From contig JAHBWD010000001.1 in NCBI GenBank assembly GCA_019637175.1, positions 186,001-250,000 on the forward strand: a stretch of DNA of 64,000 nucleotides, given 5' to 3'. The translations under genes and the position numbers were made by a program. A model generated the notes under the pieces. It did not search any database, was not told the DNA's origin, and was given only the letters and a program-made list of their open reading frames with translations. This DNA is from Labilithrix sp. (lineage in GTDB: Bacteria > Myxococcota_A > Polyangia > Polyangiales > Polyangiaceae). This document shows, piece by piece, positions 63,296-64,000 of the stretch; within the stretch, counting starts at the first letter, position 1; each line of letters begins with the position of its first letter.

Positions 63296-64000
63296 TTGAG
63301 CGACGACGGCGACAGGACGGTCCGCGAAGCCGCCACGACGAGGCCGGCGCTTCCTTGGTTTCGCGCCGCGCTCGGCGTCGCAGGGCTCGTGCTGCTCGCC
63401 GCCATCGTGCGCAGTGTCGGGGTCGACCTCGTCGTCGCCACGCTGCGCCCCGCGCTGCCGTGGGTCGTGGTCCTCGCGGCGGTCGAGCTCCTTCGGATCG
63501 GATGCGCGGCGACGGCGAGCTACCTCGCCTTCGGGCGCATCGCTCGGCGCATCCCCAAGGCGACGCTCTTTCGCGCGCACTTGGTCGGCCACTCGATCAG
63601 CGCGGTCGCGCCAGCGCCGACGGTCTTCAACGAGACGATCAAGGCGACCCTCATCACGCCCTACACGGGCGCGGGCCCCGCGGCCGCCGTCGGCTTCACG
63701 AACCAGGCGGCGACGCTCATGTCGAACGGGCTCATCTCGATCCCATGCGGCGTCGCGTTCCTCGTCTTGAAGGGCCCGTCGATCTGGTTTTGGGCGTGCG
63801 CCGTCCACGCGGTCGTGCTGATGGGATCGGGGCTCGCGCTCCAAGCGGCCACGCGCGCGGACGCGCCCGGCCGTTGGCTCGTCCGTCGGTTTCCGAGCGT
63901 CGAGGAGCGCGCCCGTGCGTTCCGCGACCACGCGCGCGGCATCGCGCTCGGCGCGCGCGGTCCGACGCTGATGCTGCTCGTCTTTCGCAGCCTCCAGATC
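63296..64000 (+). CDS. Flippase-like membrane protein (LPG-synthase-type TM domain), 3' end missing
   Basis: A partial frame of 235 codons that runs off the window. A TTG start at 63296 follows the outer-membrane factor by 31 bp. The hydrophobic segments are ALGVAGLVLLAAIV, LPWVVVLAAVELLRIG, ISIPCGVAFLVLKG and IWFWACAVHAVVLMG. HSISAVAPAPTVFNETIKATLI and NQAATLMSNGLI resemble the membrane domain of lysylphosphatidylglycerol synthase and YbhN-type proteins. It may move lipids or glycans across the membrane. Whether it is part of the efflux operon is open. Confidence 0.75.
   Translation, partial: MSDDGDRTVREAATTRPALPWFRAALGVAGLVLLAAIVRSVGVDLVVATLRPALPWVVVLAAVELLRIGCAATASYLAFGRIARRIPKATLFRAHLVGHSISAVAPAPTVFNETIKATLITPYTGAGPAAAVGFTNQAATLMSNGLISIPCGVAFLVLKGPSIWFWACAVHAVVLMGSGLALQAATRADAPGRWLVRRFPSVEERARAFRDHARGIALGARGPTLMLLVFRSLQI

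Overview
The window is very GC-rich, densely coded DNA that looks like a chromosomal segment of a myxobacterium (Myxococcota, most likely Polyangia). The pointers are Hanks-type Ser/Thr kinases, one of them membrane-embedded, a large number of lipoproteins with a Cys lipobox, a VIT/vWA protein, a PEGA-domain protein, a GYF_2-domain membrane protein, and a transposase of the RAYT-like type common in this group. This assignment is inference from gene content. No rRNA, tRNA, CRISPR array, phage or plasmid module was seen.

Layout. 0-7.2 kb: end of an HD-domain protein, an alpha/beta hydrolase, a small lipoprotein, a GH5 cellulase-like lipoprotein, a ChaC-type gamma-glutamylcyclotransferase, a DUF457-like membrane hydrolase, then a repeat-rich spacer, a strong promoter and a RAYT-like transposase, then an SDR. 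7.2-11.2 kb: a minus-strand run of an OPA-type transporter, a eukaryote-like CDP-alcohol phosphotransferase, a lipoprotein and a small coupled gene. 11.3-17.1 kb: signalling-flavoured genes (a myxobacterial C-terminal-domain protein, a GYF_2 protein, a VIT/vWA protein, a diiron ferritin-like protein). 17.1-23.7 kb: a six-TM Ser/Thr kinase and a four-gene operon of lipoprotein, Ser/Thr kinase, PEGA protein and lipoprotein. 23.7-30.3 kb: a Cys-rich repeat protein, a Uup-type ABC-F ATPase, and a sphingosine-phosphate-lyase-like enzyme translationally coupled to an amidohydrolase, divergent from an EamA transporter. 30.3-33.9 kb: a TetR regulator, a perfect palindromic operator candidate, an outer-membrane barrel and a lipoprotein. 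33.9-44.5 kb: an AlkA-like glycosylase, unknown proteins separated by a long hairpin, a Tat-exported hydrolase, a kynureninase-like PLP enzyme, and a RimK/crotonase pair. 44.9-48.3 kb: an acidic protein coupled to aspartate kinase, a TPR protein, and a ribosome-hibernation factor fused to a cold-shock domain. 48.3-54.8 kb: a three-gene operon (BON protein, sorbosone-dehydrogenase-like lipoprotein, erythromycin-esterase-like protein) and a patch of small lipoproteins. 54.8-64 kb: a DUF4431-like lipoprotein and a two-component system divergent from a heavy-metal RND efflux operon (adaptor, pump, outer-membrane factor), followed by a partial flippase-like membrane protein.

How the genes work together. 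The clearest systems are the metal-efflux island with its own sensor and regulator, the TetR-controlled envelope operon, the kinase operon with its secreted lipoprotein partners, and two lipid-linked groups with eukaryote-like enzymes (CDP-alcohol phosphotransferase with OPA transporter, and S1P-lyase-like with amidohydrolase). Most other genes are envelope lipoproteins without recognised function.
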